NCBI GenBank assembly: GCA_032716605.1
Contig: CM064506.1
Location: 15,945,779 to 16,009,778, forward strand
Length of the DNA: 64,000 nucleotides
Reading direction: 5' to 3'
From: Paralithodes platypus
Taxonomy: Eukaryota > Arthropoda > Malacostraca > Decapoda > Lithodidae
Position numbers and translations under genes: made by a program. The notes below the pieces were generated by a model. It was not told where the DNA came from. It saw nothing but the letters and a program-made list of their open reading frames with translations, and ran no database searches. Of this stretch, positions 11,901 to 22,318 are shown piece by piece. How positions within the stretch are numbered: the first letter of the stretch is position 1; each line of letters opens with the position of its first letter.

Positions 11901-12011
11901 ACCCTCCCCGTCCTGTTGGGGGGCAGTGGACTGGACCCGGCCCTCCGTGTCCGGGTGCTCCAGCACACCAAAGTCTTCCTGCGGCATTCGGGTCGTCTCG
12001 GCCGCCTGTGA
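8937..12011 (+). pseudogene. ORF2 of the I-group element: RT–RNase H–zinc knuckle
   Basis: Broken into frames 8937-9374, 9040-9534, 9562-9870, 10334-10672 and 10725-12011. Visible in order: linker with SPRKAAGPD (RT motif 0/1), PKPGKDLSSPSGYRPI, HCGFRPGRGTLD, the catalytic AYADD box near 9916-9930, then, after the CR1-B insert, the RT thumb (VDELLRWFVDWGFAVNAQK). The last frame is intact for 428 codons and carries RNase H with TDGS (about 11150), ELYAI, SDSL and PSHVGIQGN, then a CPWC...H...C knuckle near the end. RNase H places it in the I/R1/Nimb/Outcast group of non-LTR elements; the exact clade is not resolved. Frameshifts around 9360-9560 and the insertion inactivate it. Confidence 0.8.
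9957..10322 (-). mobile_element. CR1-B 3' fragment
   Basis: Minus-strand 3' end of the family also found at 25443-26100. It decodes (minus) to ERLDKLNLPSLKER, then a RKFSFPYRCI-like block. It ends in the tail ACAATTAGGTAAATACAATTAGGT. It interrupts the RT of the I-group element right after the YADD region. Confidence 0.8.
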
Positions 12012-12295
12012 TTGCGTACCTGGGATGGTCTCCGGCAGGGTTAATTGGGCCTGCCCACACAGCCCTATAATCAACAAACAAGAACAAGGCTATACAACTT
12101 TCATTTCATCGGAATAACATTCACCGTCAATTTAATTATCATAAGGATTATATACATGCAATTCTGATGTGAAAAAAAAATCGGTAAATACTTTTATCAT
12201 AGGCCTAGTCACAGCTTAGGTTTGTTGTTGTTTCGTGGACAAAATCTAACCAAGCGTACTGTTTGACATTAATTTATTATCAACAATTGGATATT

Positions 12296-12480
12296 TACGA
12301 AGAAGTTCCTGAGGTTGGCGGGGCGTCTACGTCGCCTGCGGGGCATGGGTGCCCTCCCCTGAAATCTACAATGTCCACATCCTCCCTGTGAAACCTATCC
12401 ACCCTGGGGTCCTTTCCACCCGGGTAGGGTGACATAAACTTCACAGCTTCACTACCCTATATCCTCAAGAAGAAGAAGAA
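12296..12480 (+). mobile_element. Short retroposon with (AAG)n tail
   Basis: The 15-bp direct repeat CAACAATTGGATATT lies at 12281-12295 and 12481-12495. The insert ends in AAGAAGAAGAAGAA. It has no coding potential and no visible tRNA or 7SL head, so it is a 5'-truncated non-LTR tail or an unclassified SINE. Confidence 0.7.
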
Positions 12481-13354
12481 CAACAATTGGATATTAGTTA
12501 CTGTGGGCTCTTATTACCCTACTTCCTAATAATAGGCAAGTAAATTATAAGATCATGTTTGGATAAACAAATAGGCTATACCAAAATAAATTAGAATGAA
12601 GAAACCGTAAGTTGAGTGAGATGTTTCAGCTTGCCCTCAACCCAGCTCCGGAGCTCTCTTGCCGTCGCAAGAGAATATTGGTGTCTCGCTTGCTAAAGGT
12701 GGGCTTGCGAAGGGACCGGAAAAACAGTTTTTCGGGTAGATCTTACGACGGTGGTCTTGAGACGGGACCGGAAAAACACCTCTCTGGTGGTTCCAATAAC
12801 AATTGATGTGTCCTTCTAGGGCGAAACTAAAGGAAAAAGAATTTAGACTAATATGTATTCATAAAATGATGATGTGTATTAGCCTAATTAGTTATTTTTG
12901 TTAGCCAAGGCGTAATGCCAAGAGTTGTTATTAGATAGGATCTGATAGGAAAGATTTAAGTATAAAGTAAAGAGGGGAGGAAAAGATACATTCTTCTAGA
13001 CTGAGGGGCAACCAATAAGCTCAAGGGGAAACAGTTTTGTTTAGTTGCCCGATAGATCAGCTATAGCTAGGAAAGGACACTAGTCCCCCTAAAATCATGA
13101 ACTAATTTGTTAATAAGGAAACTATATAGAAGGACACTAGTCCATACGACTCACAGGTTTCTTATGATTTAGAAAGGAAGTTATATTCATATAAATAGGA
13201 AGGGTCATTGGGGCAGTCTTGGAAAAGTGTAAAGGGATATCACGTATAACAAAGAATTCCTCAGAAGTTATGCAAAGGAATATAATCGTGAATCTGTTCC
13301 GTGTAGGCATTTTGGAGGCACGGCGTATCTTTTGTTTGAACGTTTATTGATTAA

Positions 13355-14732
13355 CCCTTAACCTAACAAGTGCGCATGGGGGTAATTAGAAACGTCCCCC
13401 TGTGCTGACGTATTTGAGCTGTTTCCATCACTAAAATATTCATTTTACCATAAATAGCATTAATACTTATCCATATACGCGCCTATTATGGGTTGATTAT
13501 AAAGGTATTAACCTGAAACAACAATAAAACGAGTGAAAACATCGTTTGGATGGTCAAAATCGGAGATATAGGCCGCGAGTTATATAATGTATGGGTGAGG
13601 CAACCTGCTTTCCCGCCAATTTCCCCCAAGGCCACTGAGACACAGTCGATCGATATTCTCTCTCTCTCTCTTGCACTCGTTTGCTAACACTGATGATAAT
13701 GCTCTACTTGCATTTCGCTAATGTTAGCACGAAAATATACCTCAGAATAAGGGAATAACAGGGAAAATAGGTGATAACTGAAGGAGGGGAGGAAAGTGGG
13801 GAAGGAGGGGAGGTAGAGGAGTGATATTTTGCATGGCCCCAATTTTTTTTTTTTTTCCCGATGTTTAACCCGTACAGCCCCAGCGACGCGTCTGACGCGT
13901 CGGCGATGTATGTAACGCACAACCCCAGCGACGCGTCTGACTGGTCACCCTAATTGCTCCGACCGTAACCTCAGGTGTAGCCACTCGAGAGGGCTCAGAT
14001 TTGTATGGGAACTGTGTACGTATCCCACGCAACCGTGCCGATGGTTGAAAACTCTAAAAGTCCATGTGTGTGCGCGCGAGCGCGCAATAACCTAGGTTTT
14101 TGGGGTAATTGCTTTCAATTTTTTACTCTTGTAAAATAAGTTTTCGGGAGTTCTGTAGGACCATTCTTTAAGCATTTTGAGCGGTTTTTCGTGGTTTTTC
14201 CTTCATTCCTAACCCATTCGCTATTGTTTCTGGAATAAAACAATTTTTTGAAAACCAGCCGGGTTCTGGTGAACAAACAATACAAAACTAGCCGGGGCTC
14301 CACGGGTTAAAGTTTATTTTTTTTTTTCTCTGACTCTTAAGAGTCTTCCCGCAGTCTGCCGGGGGAACTGTTAAGAGTCTCCCCGCAGTTCCCGGGGAGT
14401 GCAAATGGCCGGGAGAGCAGCGGGCCAGACAGCCGACTCCCAGGGCTTACCGCCGCCCATTAACTCATGTTCCCTGTGTTCTCGAGAGGCTGGCAGTGTA
14501 GCCAGTAGTGAGCATAGCTGGGAAAAATATACCGATATATGCTAAACTTCCATGTTCGTGGCACCACTGCAAGAGAACCACGAGTGCTACGTAGCTCGTT
14601 CTGGTCTCATTTTGAAGCTTTTAGTGCCTAGTTTTTTGCTAAATAATTTTTTTTTCATGCAGATGCTTGATTTATCATGCAGGAGGGCCTGAATATGCCC
14701 AAATGAGCCCAAAACACCCCGCTAGACAAGGG
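13355..14732. mobile_element. P4: TTAA-flanked element in the 5' LTR
   Basis: TTAA at 13351-13354 and 14733-14736; the 3' LTR has a single TTAA at 22941-22944. Ends CCCTTAACC and GACAAGGG share only the CCCTT/AAGGG tips. Its interior contains P3, a poly-T, and a short duplication around AAGAGTCTTCCCGCAG (14339, 14372). No transposase is visible. Confidence 0.75.
13869..14306. mobile_element. P3: TTAA MITE nested in P4
   Basis: TTAA at 13865-13868 and 14307-14310. Ends CCCGTACAGCCCCAGC and GCCGGGGCTCCACGGG are inverted repeats. The right end resembles that of P1a (CCGGGGCTGGAGGG), so P1 and P3 are probably related. The left part repeats CCCCAGCGACGCGTCTGAC at 13878 and 13924. Confidence 0.75.
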
Positions 14733-15435
14733 TTAAGGTATATTGTAAGCATAGCGTGTTTGTAATAGGATTACGTGAGAGTATAATTCAAGTGTGTTAT
14801 TGAGGTAAATATTGTAAACCGATGTAAATGGGAGTAACTGGGTGACAGAACCAAATATTATATTTGAGAGGGAACTTGTGATTCCGGCCGGTAAATTTGT
14901 GAGACTTTATATACTGTACGTGTTCAGGTACTTGTGTAGTAACGACGTTTGTGTCGGATGAGTTAATAGATTATCTGTATTGAAGCCTTGGTCTTGGGAA
15001 TAGACACAGAAGGCCCAGTGGACTTGGTTAATTCTTAAGAATAGAGGAAGAATATCACCTTTGTTTAGATTAGGTAAATAGGGATGGATTCATTAGGCCC
15101 TGGTCTCAACAGTAGACACAGCAGGGCTCAGATTAAATTATTTAGGATTAGTAACTAATAACGTGTTTGTTGGATCAAAGCCGACTTGAGTCAATACCTG
15201 AATAGCGGGAATTCAGCTAGGGAGTAACGGGAGCTCTAGGGGTCCAAAGTACAACCTATCATGAATCGATGTAATATTCAATCTGTGTCTTGAACTCATC
15301 TCAGCCCGAACAAAGGACCCGTTATTAGAGTAGTTAGGAAGTTTGTTAAATAAAGTATACGAACTTCTAAATGACTGTCGATTTATCCCCCACAATAGTA
15401 GTATCGTGTTAGAAACTAAAATAAATACTACATTT

Positions 15436-15458
15436 TGGTGGCAAGCGGTGGGATTCGA
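15436..15458 (+). promoter_or_regulatory. tRNA primer-binding site of the Gypsy element
   Basis: Begins TGG three bases after the LTR end. Its complement reads TCGAATCCCACC...TTGCCACCA, i.e. the T-arm plus acceptor 3' strand plus CCA of a tRNA, an unusually long match of about 23 bases. The tRNA isotype was not identified. Confidence 0.75.
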
Positions 15459-15493
15459 CAAATCATTTAGATTGAGTATAATTATCTAACAGA

Positions 15494-16272
15494 ATGACGG
15501 GCGTGTTGCCATTCAGATTATTGGAAGAGGGGAAGGAATAAATCGAGCTCTGGATCGAGCAATTAGAATGTCAGTTCACGATACTTGACGTAGGAGAAAA
15601 TGGAAAGAAAATCGCCTATGGAAAGGCACACTTAGGCAAGGCCCTGAATGATGTAAGAGTACGTCTGGAGGGAATAGTGTCATGGGCCGAAGTCAGGAGT
15701 GCCCTAATTGAAGAATTTGGCCGAGAAACTTCCACCAGAAAAGCCAGAGACAAACTCAAGAGTGTGAAACTCGATGGCCAAAATGTGAGAGCCCTGAGGA
15801 GGGAAATTGCTAAGAATGTTAAACTGGTGTATCCCCATATGGACCAAGAGAGCCAGGAAACTGAGATCAGGGAGATTATATGATCCAAGCCTGCCCGGTG
15901 GAGGTTAGAAAGCATTGCATCATTCATGAGGTCAATACTACTAAGGAACTTATGGGGGTCATTAAAAAGATTATGGAGGCTCGAGAAGTAAAAGAGGAAA
16001 AACAAAAAAGGGAGGAGAACCCAAGAAAAGGGTATCCGAGAGCCCTGATCCGATGCTTCACTTGTAGACAGACCGGACACCTAGCTAGAAACTGTACCAA
16101 CCGTCCACAAGTCCCAACTCCTAGATTTTACCCCAGACCCGCACTTCCAAATGATCGACCTCTACCCAGGGGAACCGATCCAAACCGGGGAGGAATGCTT
16201 CCGGTAGAATATCGGGAGACAGAAAATCAGCCAAAAGTCATGATGCCGGAAGAGAAAGAAAATTTTCTGTGA
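15494..16272 (+). pseudogene. gag of the Gypsy element
   Basis: Starts at ATG 15494 (MTGVLPFRLLEEGKE). There is an in-frame TAA at 15539 and a frame change near 15880. A charged, helical capsid-like region is followed by a single CCHC knuckle, CFTCRQTGHLARNC, near 16050-16095, which binds RNA in Gag. About 260 codons in all, short for a Gypsy Gag. The protease frame follows after two stop codons. Confidence 0.75.
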
Positions 16273-16296
16273 AACCTCACATAGAAGGGCGGTATA

Positions 16297-16773
16297 GTGA
16301 GGTCAATATCAGAGAGACAAACGCCTTGTGAAACTATAGTCATAAATGGGAAAGCCGCTAACATGTTAATTGATACGGGGGCAAACCGAAGTTGTCTGCT
16401 AGAGAATTTCATAAAAAAAAATCAGCAAGAAATGGGCCCATTAAATCAAACCAGTATTCAGTTGTCAGGAGCCGGGGGTCAACCACTAACGATCCTAGGG
16501 AGAACTAATACGGCGGTAGTACAATGGAAGGGAATTACATTCACCACCGATTTCTGTGATTTATCGGGAAAATCAAATAGTGGAGTCGATGGGTATCTGG
16601 GGATAGATCTTATAAGTCAGTTGGGAGTAACTATCCAGTGTGGGCCGAAAGACACAACGACCATTCTCCGACCTAAAATAGTAGCTACCACAGGAAAACT
16701 GTCTATCCCTCCTAGATCTTGGAAAATTATAGAGATTCTTCCAACCCCAGGCATGACTGCCGGGATTTTTTAA
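16297..16773 (+). pseudogene. Aspartic protease region of Gypsy pol
   Basis: Contains NMLIDTGANRSCLL, the retropepsin DTG active-site motif, about 25 residues in, and a later GYLGIDLISQLG block typical of Gypsy proteases (ILG-like motif before the RT). Open for 158 codons, but not joined in frame to gag or to the RT. Confidence 0.8.
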
Positions 16774-16791
16774 CCTGATGCACAGAATAAG

Positions 16792-18720
16792 GTGAGAATA
16801 TCTCCCACCTTTATAACTGCCGACCAGAGGAAACTAGTTGTAGCTAATTTTGGTGATGACACAATTAATTATAAAAAAGGAAAACTGTTAGGACAAGTCA
16901 CACCCGCTCAACCCACCACTGTTGGAACTGACGGACCCGTGAACTTACCTGAAATTCCGAAACAATTAACGTCAAATCAAGCCAATACCTTACATGAGTT
17001 GCTCTGGACGTACCGAGATCTTTGCTCAAAACGAAGGGAACCACGGATCGGCTCGAACCCGACACACCCATGAGATACACACTCAAGGGCCTCCTATTAG
17101 GCAACCCTATAGACAACAAAACCCTATTATGAGACAAAACGAAAAGGAACAAGTTGAGGACATGATTAAGCAGGGGATAGTAGTGGAATCCTACAGTCCG
17201 TGGTCATCTCCAGTAGTCCTAGTAAAAAGAAAAGATGGGTCTACTCGGTTCTGTGTAGATTATCGAAAATTAAACGATGTCACCATCAAAGACGCGCAGC
17301 CCCTACCTCGTATTGATGACTCGTTAGAATCACTCAATGGGTCAACCTAGTTCTCTACCCTAAATCTACAGACTGGATACTGGCAAGTACAGTAGGGTCT
17401 CACATAAAACAAGTTTATGGTCGATAAACAAGGGCGTTTTATGCGATTTCGTTTTATGTGAACACAGCATTTTGGTGGCCCAATATCGTCAATGTTCACT
17501 GGAAGCGTAAATTTCCGTCAGGAGCGTACGATATTTCGTACATTTTGTACGATATTTCGGCGTTCTATATGAAAGCGTACGATATTTTGTACGTTTTGTA
17601 CGATATTTCGGCGCTCTATATGAAAACTCCTCGGATTTGCCCCACTTTGGCGGCGGACTCGTTTTATGTGATCACATTCGTTCTGATCGAAAATTAAATA
17701 TTAATATTTTAGGTCGGTCGTTTTAATCGAGACTCGTTTTATGCGAACACGTTTTATGCGGGACCCTACTGTACCAGTTAGGTCAGAGGATCAAGAGAAA
17801 ACCGCATTTGCCACGAGCGAAGGCAAACTCTACCAGTTTACTGTCTTGCCGTTTGGAGTTTACAATGGCCCCGCCAGTTTCACTAGACTCGTGGACGAAG
17901 TATTGAGGGGATTAACCTGGAAAACTTGTTTGGCTTACTTGGATGATATTATAATCTTTTCCGCTAATTGGGAGGAACATATTCACCGACTACAAGAAGT
18001 GTTAGAAAGAATCAGGGGGGCAGGACTTAAACTGAAGCCTTCAAAATGCCAATTAGGGGCCCGTGAGGTGGCATATCTAGGGCACGTGGTTTCCAGTAAA
18101 GGTATCCAACCGGACCCACATAAAGTGAGATCTATTGCCGAAATCTCACCTCCGTCCTCTGTCAAAGAGATTCGAGCGTTTCTGGGAATGGCATCCTATT
18201 ATCGAAGGTTCATACCCAACTTCTCAAAGATTGCTCGCCCCATGACTCAGAGACTGGAAAAAGGGAGGAGATTCGACTGGGATCAGAGTTGCCAGGTAGC
18301 TTTTGATCACTTGAAACAAAAATTAACTTCTAACCCCATAGTTTGTCATCCGGATTTCACCAAGCCGTTTCAGCTATATACCGATATGCTTCCGATGAAG
18401 GGCTCGGAGCCGTATTGGCACAGAAATTAGACGGAAAAGAAAGCATAGTGGCCTGTGCTAGCCGGACACTGAATAAGGGCGAAAAGAATTACAGCGTTAC
18501 TAAAAAGTAATGTTTGGCTCTAGTGTGGGCTGTACAATATTTCCGTCCCTATCTAGCCGGGGTCCACTTTGAAGTTATTACGGACCAATGGCTCATGAAA
18601 ACGGAAGACGGACTATTTGTCAGGTGGAAGGGGATTTTGGAAGAATACGCTTTTGAAGTTAGACATAGACCCGGTAAATTACACACTAATGCCGATGGCT
18701 TGTCTCGACTACCGGTAGCA
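16792..18720 (+). pseudogene. Reverse transcriptase and RNase H of Gypsy pol
   Basis: Frames 16792-17073, 16994-17350, 17774-18430 and 18514-18963 succeed each other. RT motifs: WSSPVVLVKRKDGSTRFCVDYRKLN, LPFGVYNGPASF, and the catalytic YLDDI at about 17938. MITE-A (17390-17771) splits the RT between LQTGYWQV and the next block. A small insertion disrupts the RNase H start after the first aspartate (LYTD, about 18380), and a stop sits at 18508. The RNase H end HRPGKLHTNADGLSR is clear. A 2-bp or larger lesion plus the MITE make it dead. Confidence 0.85.
17390..17771. mobile_element. MITE-A, TA target, 382 bp
   Basis: Ends CAGTAGGGTCTCACATAAAAC and its inverted complement, flanked by TA (17388-17389, 17772-17773). 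The interior repeats the motif CGTTTTATGTGA and a block of GTACGATATTTCG palindromes twice. It has the same length as copy C (24547-24928). Inserted in the RT of the Gypsy element. Confidence 0.85.
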
Positions 18721-18859
18721 CCCGTCCAACCCACTGAACCTCACAGGGAAAAACATGACCCTAGATATGGTAACAAAGTAAAGTTTTCGAAGGGAGCCTG
18801 GAGGGATTCTAAAGATCGGGTCGTACTTGATTATTCGGAGGCTAAACACACGATTCAAA

Positions 18860-19144
18860 TGTGGGGATCGGTTTTTACACCATACCCGAAAGAGGATTTA
18901 TGGAGCTCCGATCTTACTCTCAACCATCTGAACAATTTTACCAGCACACCTAAACTTCGTTAGATGCGGGAATAGCCTCACGAAAATATCATGCCCTGGT
19001 GGGGGCACGAACTCTCGACCCTTGGGTGTGAGGCAGACACCTTACCAGTTAGACCAATAGAGATATCCCACTTAGCCTCTTCGGCTCAGGATATTTCCAC
19101 ATCCGAGGTCTGTTTAGGCTAGCCTATTTTCACTGACTTTACAC
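18860..19144 (-). repeat. tRNA-like repeat unit 1 (SINE or TRIM terminal repeat)
   Basis: On the minus strand an internal segment reads TGGTCTAACTGGTAAGG ... GCCTCACACCC ... GAGAGTTCGTGCCC, which resembles a tRNA with A box, anticodon region and B box (Val-CAC-like). The same 285-bp unit recurs at 19387-19670 and, degenerate, at 24334-25014. All end CACTGACTTTACAC. Inserted in the integrase N-terminal region of the Gypsy element. Confidence 0.65.
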
Positions 19145-19386
19145 TACTTCACCTTCCGGGAAGCGAAAGCTCCGAACAGAGAGGAACAAGCTTGAGCCGA
19201 ATCGACCGAGAGTCCGTCAGAGAGATGAACGGGAATGGTGAGTCAACTTCACTGAGCAATGCACCACATGCACCTACTAACTGCCCAGTTGGCAACTCGC
19301 TTGGGCGGCTGGCAACTTCCACAACCCTACCCAAGCGCGTCTCACAACACACCCTGCTCTCTCCTATCCTCTCCTCTTCCTTGTCC

Positions 19387-19670
19387 TGTGGGGATCGGTT
19401 TTACACCATACCCGAAAGAGGATTTATGGAGCTCTGATCTTACTCTCAACCATCTGAACAATTTTACCAACACACCTAAACTTCGTTAAATGCGGAAATA
19501 GCCTCACGAAAATATCAAGCCCTGGTGGGGGCACGAACTCTCGACCCTTGGGTGTGAGGCAGACACCTTACCAGTTAGACCAATAGAGATATCCCACTTG
19601 GCCTCTTCGGCTCAGGATATTTCCACATCCGAGGTCTGTTTGGGATAGCCTATTTTCACTGACTTTACAC
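19387..19670 (-). repeat. tRNA-like repeat unit 2
   Basis: Near-identical direct repeat of 18860-19144, separated from it by 242 bp (19145-19386) of different sequence. That spacer is single-copy in the window and has no PBS or purine tract that I can see. Confidence 0.65.
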
Positions 19671-19689
19671 AAATTCTCCACGGACAAGA

Positions 19690-20361
19690 AGGAAGGGGGG
19701 CTCATTTTGGACAGTCTCGGGTTCTAAAACAATTTAATGAAAGGTACTGGACCAAGAGGGCCGACCAGATCGTTAAAGAAGTTGTTCAAAACTGTTTGGG
19801 ATGTCAGAGGGGCAAAGATGGAAGGGGACCTAGACAGTCGCCCGGACATATCACAGCTGGTACACCCTGGGCCAAATTATCAGTGGACAGAGGTCCCCTC
19901 TGCCCAGACAGACAAATAAAAGGTACATCTTGACCTGTGTCGATATCTTTTCCAAATACACGGTTGCTTGTGCTATTCCGGACAAGAAAGCCGAAACAGT
20001 GGCTAAGGTTATCTTGGAAAAGGTCATTTTTGTATATGGCACCCCTGGAGGTATTCTGAGTGACCGGGGAAGAGAATTTAATAACGAGATCTGGCAACAC
20101 TTGGGAGAAACCTTGGGCTACAAGATACAGCACACCTCCCCGTATTACCCTCAGGGAAATGCTGTATGTGAAAGGAACCATAGGGTGTTAGCCAATTGCA
20201 TCCGGGCTAGTCTGAGCTCACAAGGGGAGAAAATCGCCCGAGGTTGGCCGGAACTTCTGCCAGAAATTGTCTGGGGGATAAATACCACGGTTTGTAGAAC
20301 TACTGGGTATTCGCCCTATGAGATTATCTTTGGCAGGACGCCGAAATTGCCTCAAAAATGA
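19690..20361 (+). pseudogene. Integrase of Gypsy pol
   Basis: A zinc-binding half (QNCLGCQRGKDG at about 19785) is followed by the DDE core: CVDIFSKYTVA (first Asp), ILSDRGREFNNEIW (second Asp) and NAVCERNHR (Glu), then WGINTTVCRTTGYSPYEIIFGR. Open for 143 codons from 19930. The HHCC region was cut by the tRNA-like repeats upstream. Confidence 0.85.
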
Positions 20362-21240
20362 TTATTGCCCTACTCCAGTTCTTCCGCACAATATTCCCAA
20401 CCTGGAAAATATTGGAAGGAACAAGGGGAGCGACGACAGAAAGTTCATGATCATATTGCCCAGCAACAGCCTAAGAAAGTTTCTCTAAATAATCCTTATT
20501 ACCGGGGGGAATATATTTTGGTGAAGAGACAATGATCCCACCCGAGCTGGTAAACTGGAGGAGAAATACGAGGGTCCCTTCAGGGTTGTAGAGATAAATG
20601 GTGCAAGTGTTGTACTTGCATCATGGAGATATTGTGTCAGTTACCCATATTCGTCATACCAAACGATATGAAGGTATTCTTCCCCCAGATATGAGCGAGT
20701 GGAGTAGCGAGGAAGGGAGCGAAGAGGAGATAGAATCCGGGGTTGATGACCCTGGTACTTCCTCAGCTTGGCCAGACGTTGGAGGTCCTACTCCAAACAG
20801 GAACTATTTAGAGGACTCTCCGTTCTGGTGGTCACTTAGTCGTAAAAATCAAGAGAATCTCCCTGAGGTTGGGCCAGAAGGAGAGGTAGGAAGCGAAGAA
20901 ATCGTACTCAGTGGGGAAGATGACTATTATGAGCTTACCGAGGATGAAAAGTCTATGGTCCCAGACAGCTAAGTTTCAGTTTCCCCGAGAGAGTTCAATA
21001 AGACTTTAAGTAGTGAGGACGAGTGTTTCCGAGACGAGATAGAAACGAGACATATCTCTTGAAAGCAAATGTATAAATGGCTCTCTCACAGCTAAAGTAA
21101 ATGAATCTAACGAAACTCCCTTACCTAACGTTCAGGATAAGACTCCAGCTAGAGCGTCTAATTCCACGGGCTCCACCGAGACCCTCACTCGTAGTGGTAG
21201 GATTAGTCGCCCACCAATCAGGTACCCGGACGAGGCTATA
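20362..21240 (+). pseudogene. C-terminal tail of Gypsy pol
   Basis: Around 20560 a frame reads KYEGPFRVVEINGASVV, the GPF/Y motif that follows integrase in many Gypsy elements. The frame 20598-20972 then encodes a strongly acidic Glu/Asp/Ser-rich tail. Near 21188 TRSGRISRPPIRYPDE resembles the basic pol terminus seen in many LTR elements. Broken by frame changes. Confidence 0.6.
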
Positions 21241-22318
21241 AATAGGACCCCCGGGGCACGTGCCTGCCAGTTGCAAGGCACCATGCCTCTCCCCTCTGAC
21301 CGACTCCGTCGACTAGTAGCAATAGTCGACGGACAAGGGCAAAGAATAAATACCACTCAAGCTCTCAAACAGCTTCTCAGTCATCCCGGGAAGGTTCTAG
21401 TAGCCAAAACTGTCATGGGAAATCAGAATCCTGCTCTCCAGCTACACAGATGTCTCTGTGAGCACAGTGGACTGGTAGAGTGGCAGCCAGATGGCAAAAA
21501 TTTCAGGGGAACGGTGTTGCGGCGATCAGGAGCACGCCTTAAGTTAGTAGGGGGTGATAAAGTAGAAAAGCCCTCTGCCAATCACCGCGCTTCCTTCTAT
21601 TTGCTTGCAGCGTCAGCTGACTTTGACAGTTCTCTGCCACAGCACGCCCCACCTAACCAATCAGCGGCCCCCATTATCGGAGCACGGAGCTGAACTCTCT
21701 ACCTCACCTCAAAAGTCGCTCTCTTTCTCTTCCCGAGCAGTTTCCTCTGGTTATACTCGATCCAATACTTCGGTGCCAGCCCTGTACTCCCGTAAGCCAC
21801 TGGAAGATGTTTATAACCAGCTTCCAGGAACTTATTTTGAGGAGAAGAGAGTGGAGGTGGAGGAGGCAAGAATTCAAAGCGAGCGGGCTGCCGCTCAGCC
21901 AATCACAGCGCGGGAGAGCGGGAGGCGGGACTATAAAGTCTGGCGCGGAGGGGTTACAGGGGTCACTCACCCCTCGGAACTCACCGGGTTAGCTTCTTGC
22001 AACCCGTTTGCTCTCTCTCACTCGGGCACAAAGGGAAACCAGGAGCTAACCATTCCAGCTACCCTACCCTTATCTACAGCAACAGTACAGACCACTCCTG
22101 ATCTCTCTTCACTTTCGCCCACTCGGAGGTTACACCTTCAGTATCCTGCCGCCTGTCATCACATTGCTAGTCTACACACACACAGTCAAGCAATTCAAGA
22201 GGGACGACAGAAAGTGGGCGGGAGTGAGGATTTCCAGAGGAGCTATTGGCCAGTTCTGAGGTGGTAAAACACAGTTCCAGTACTCGCACCTGATTCCAGC
22301 ACCCATAAATATATTTGT
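21241..22318 (+). other. Unidentified 3' region of the Gypsy element
   Basis: Two overlapping frames, 21271-21693 (140 codons, with LRRLVAIVDGQGQRI and HSGLVEWQPDGK) and 21605-22267 (220 codons, Ser/Thr-rich). I recognise neither. There is no signal peptide, fusion peptide or membrane anchor to support an env. It may be a captured ORF or just the 3' UTR; no clear polypurine tract abuts the LTR. Confidence 0.35.

Larger units (their letters stand above)
8876..12086 (+). mobile_element. I-group non-LTR retrotransposon (RT + RNase H), 5'-truncated
   Basis: Flanked by the exact 12-bp duplication AGGCTATACAAC (8864-8875 and 12087-12098), the signature of target-primed insertion. It encodes the linker, RT and RNase H; the endonuclease is missing by 5' truncation. 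The 3' end is A-rich (CAACAAACAAGAACAA). The coding strand is GC- and C-rich, unlike its surroundings. A CR1-B fragment interrupts the RT. Confidence 0.85.
8736..12784. mobile_element. Non-autonomous TIR DNA element carrying nested retrotransposons
   Basis: Left end GAGACGTGATTTTCCGG and right end CCGGAAAAACACCTCTC are inverted; the match continues through GTCCCGTC and CAAGACCACCGTC. The 3' LTR has the empty site (TAACCTGGTGG). After removing the I-group element and the 12296-12480 retroposon the element is only about 0.6 kb, so it is a MITE. The duplicated target is at most 1-2 bp and its superfamily is unknown. Confidence 0.7.
8676..15432 (+). repeat. 5' LTR with three insertions
   Basis: LTR sequence is 8676-8735, 12785-13354 and 14737-15432. 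The intervening segments are a TIR element (8736-12784) and TTAA element P4 (13355-14732), both absent from the 3' LTR, which shows the empty sites at about 22382 and 22941. Confidence 0.85.

Noticed and set aside
20362..22318. An env gene for the Gypsy element
   Set aside because: No signal peptide, cleavage site or membrane anchor seen in any frame.
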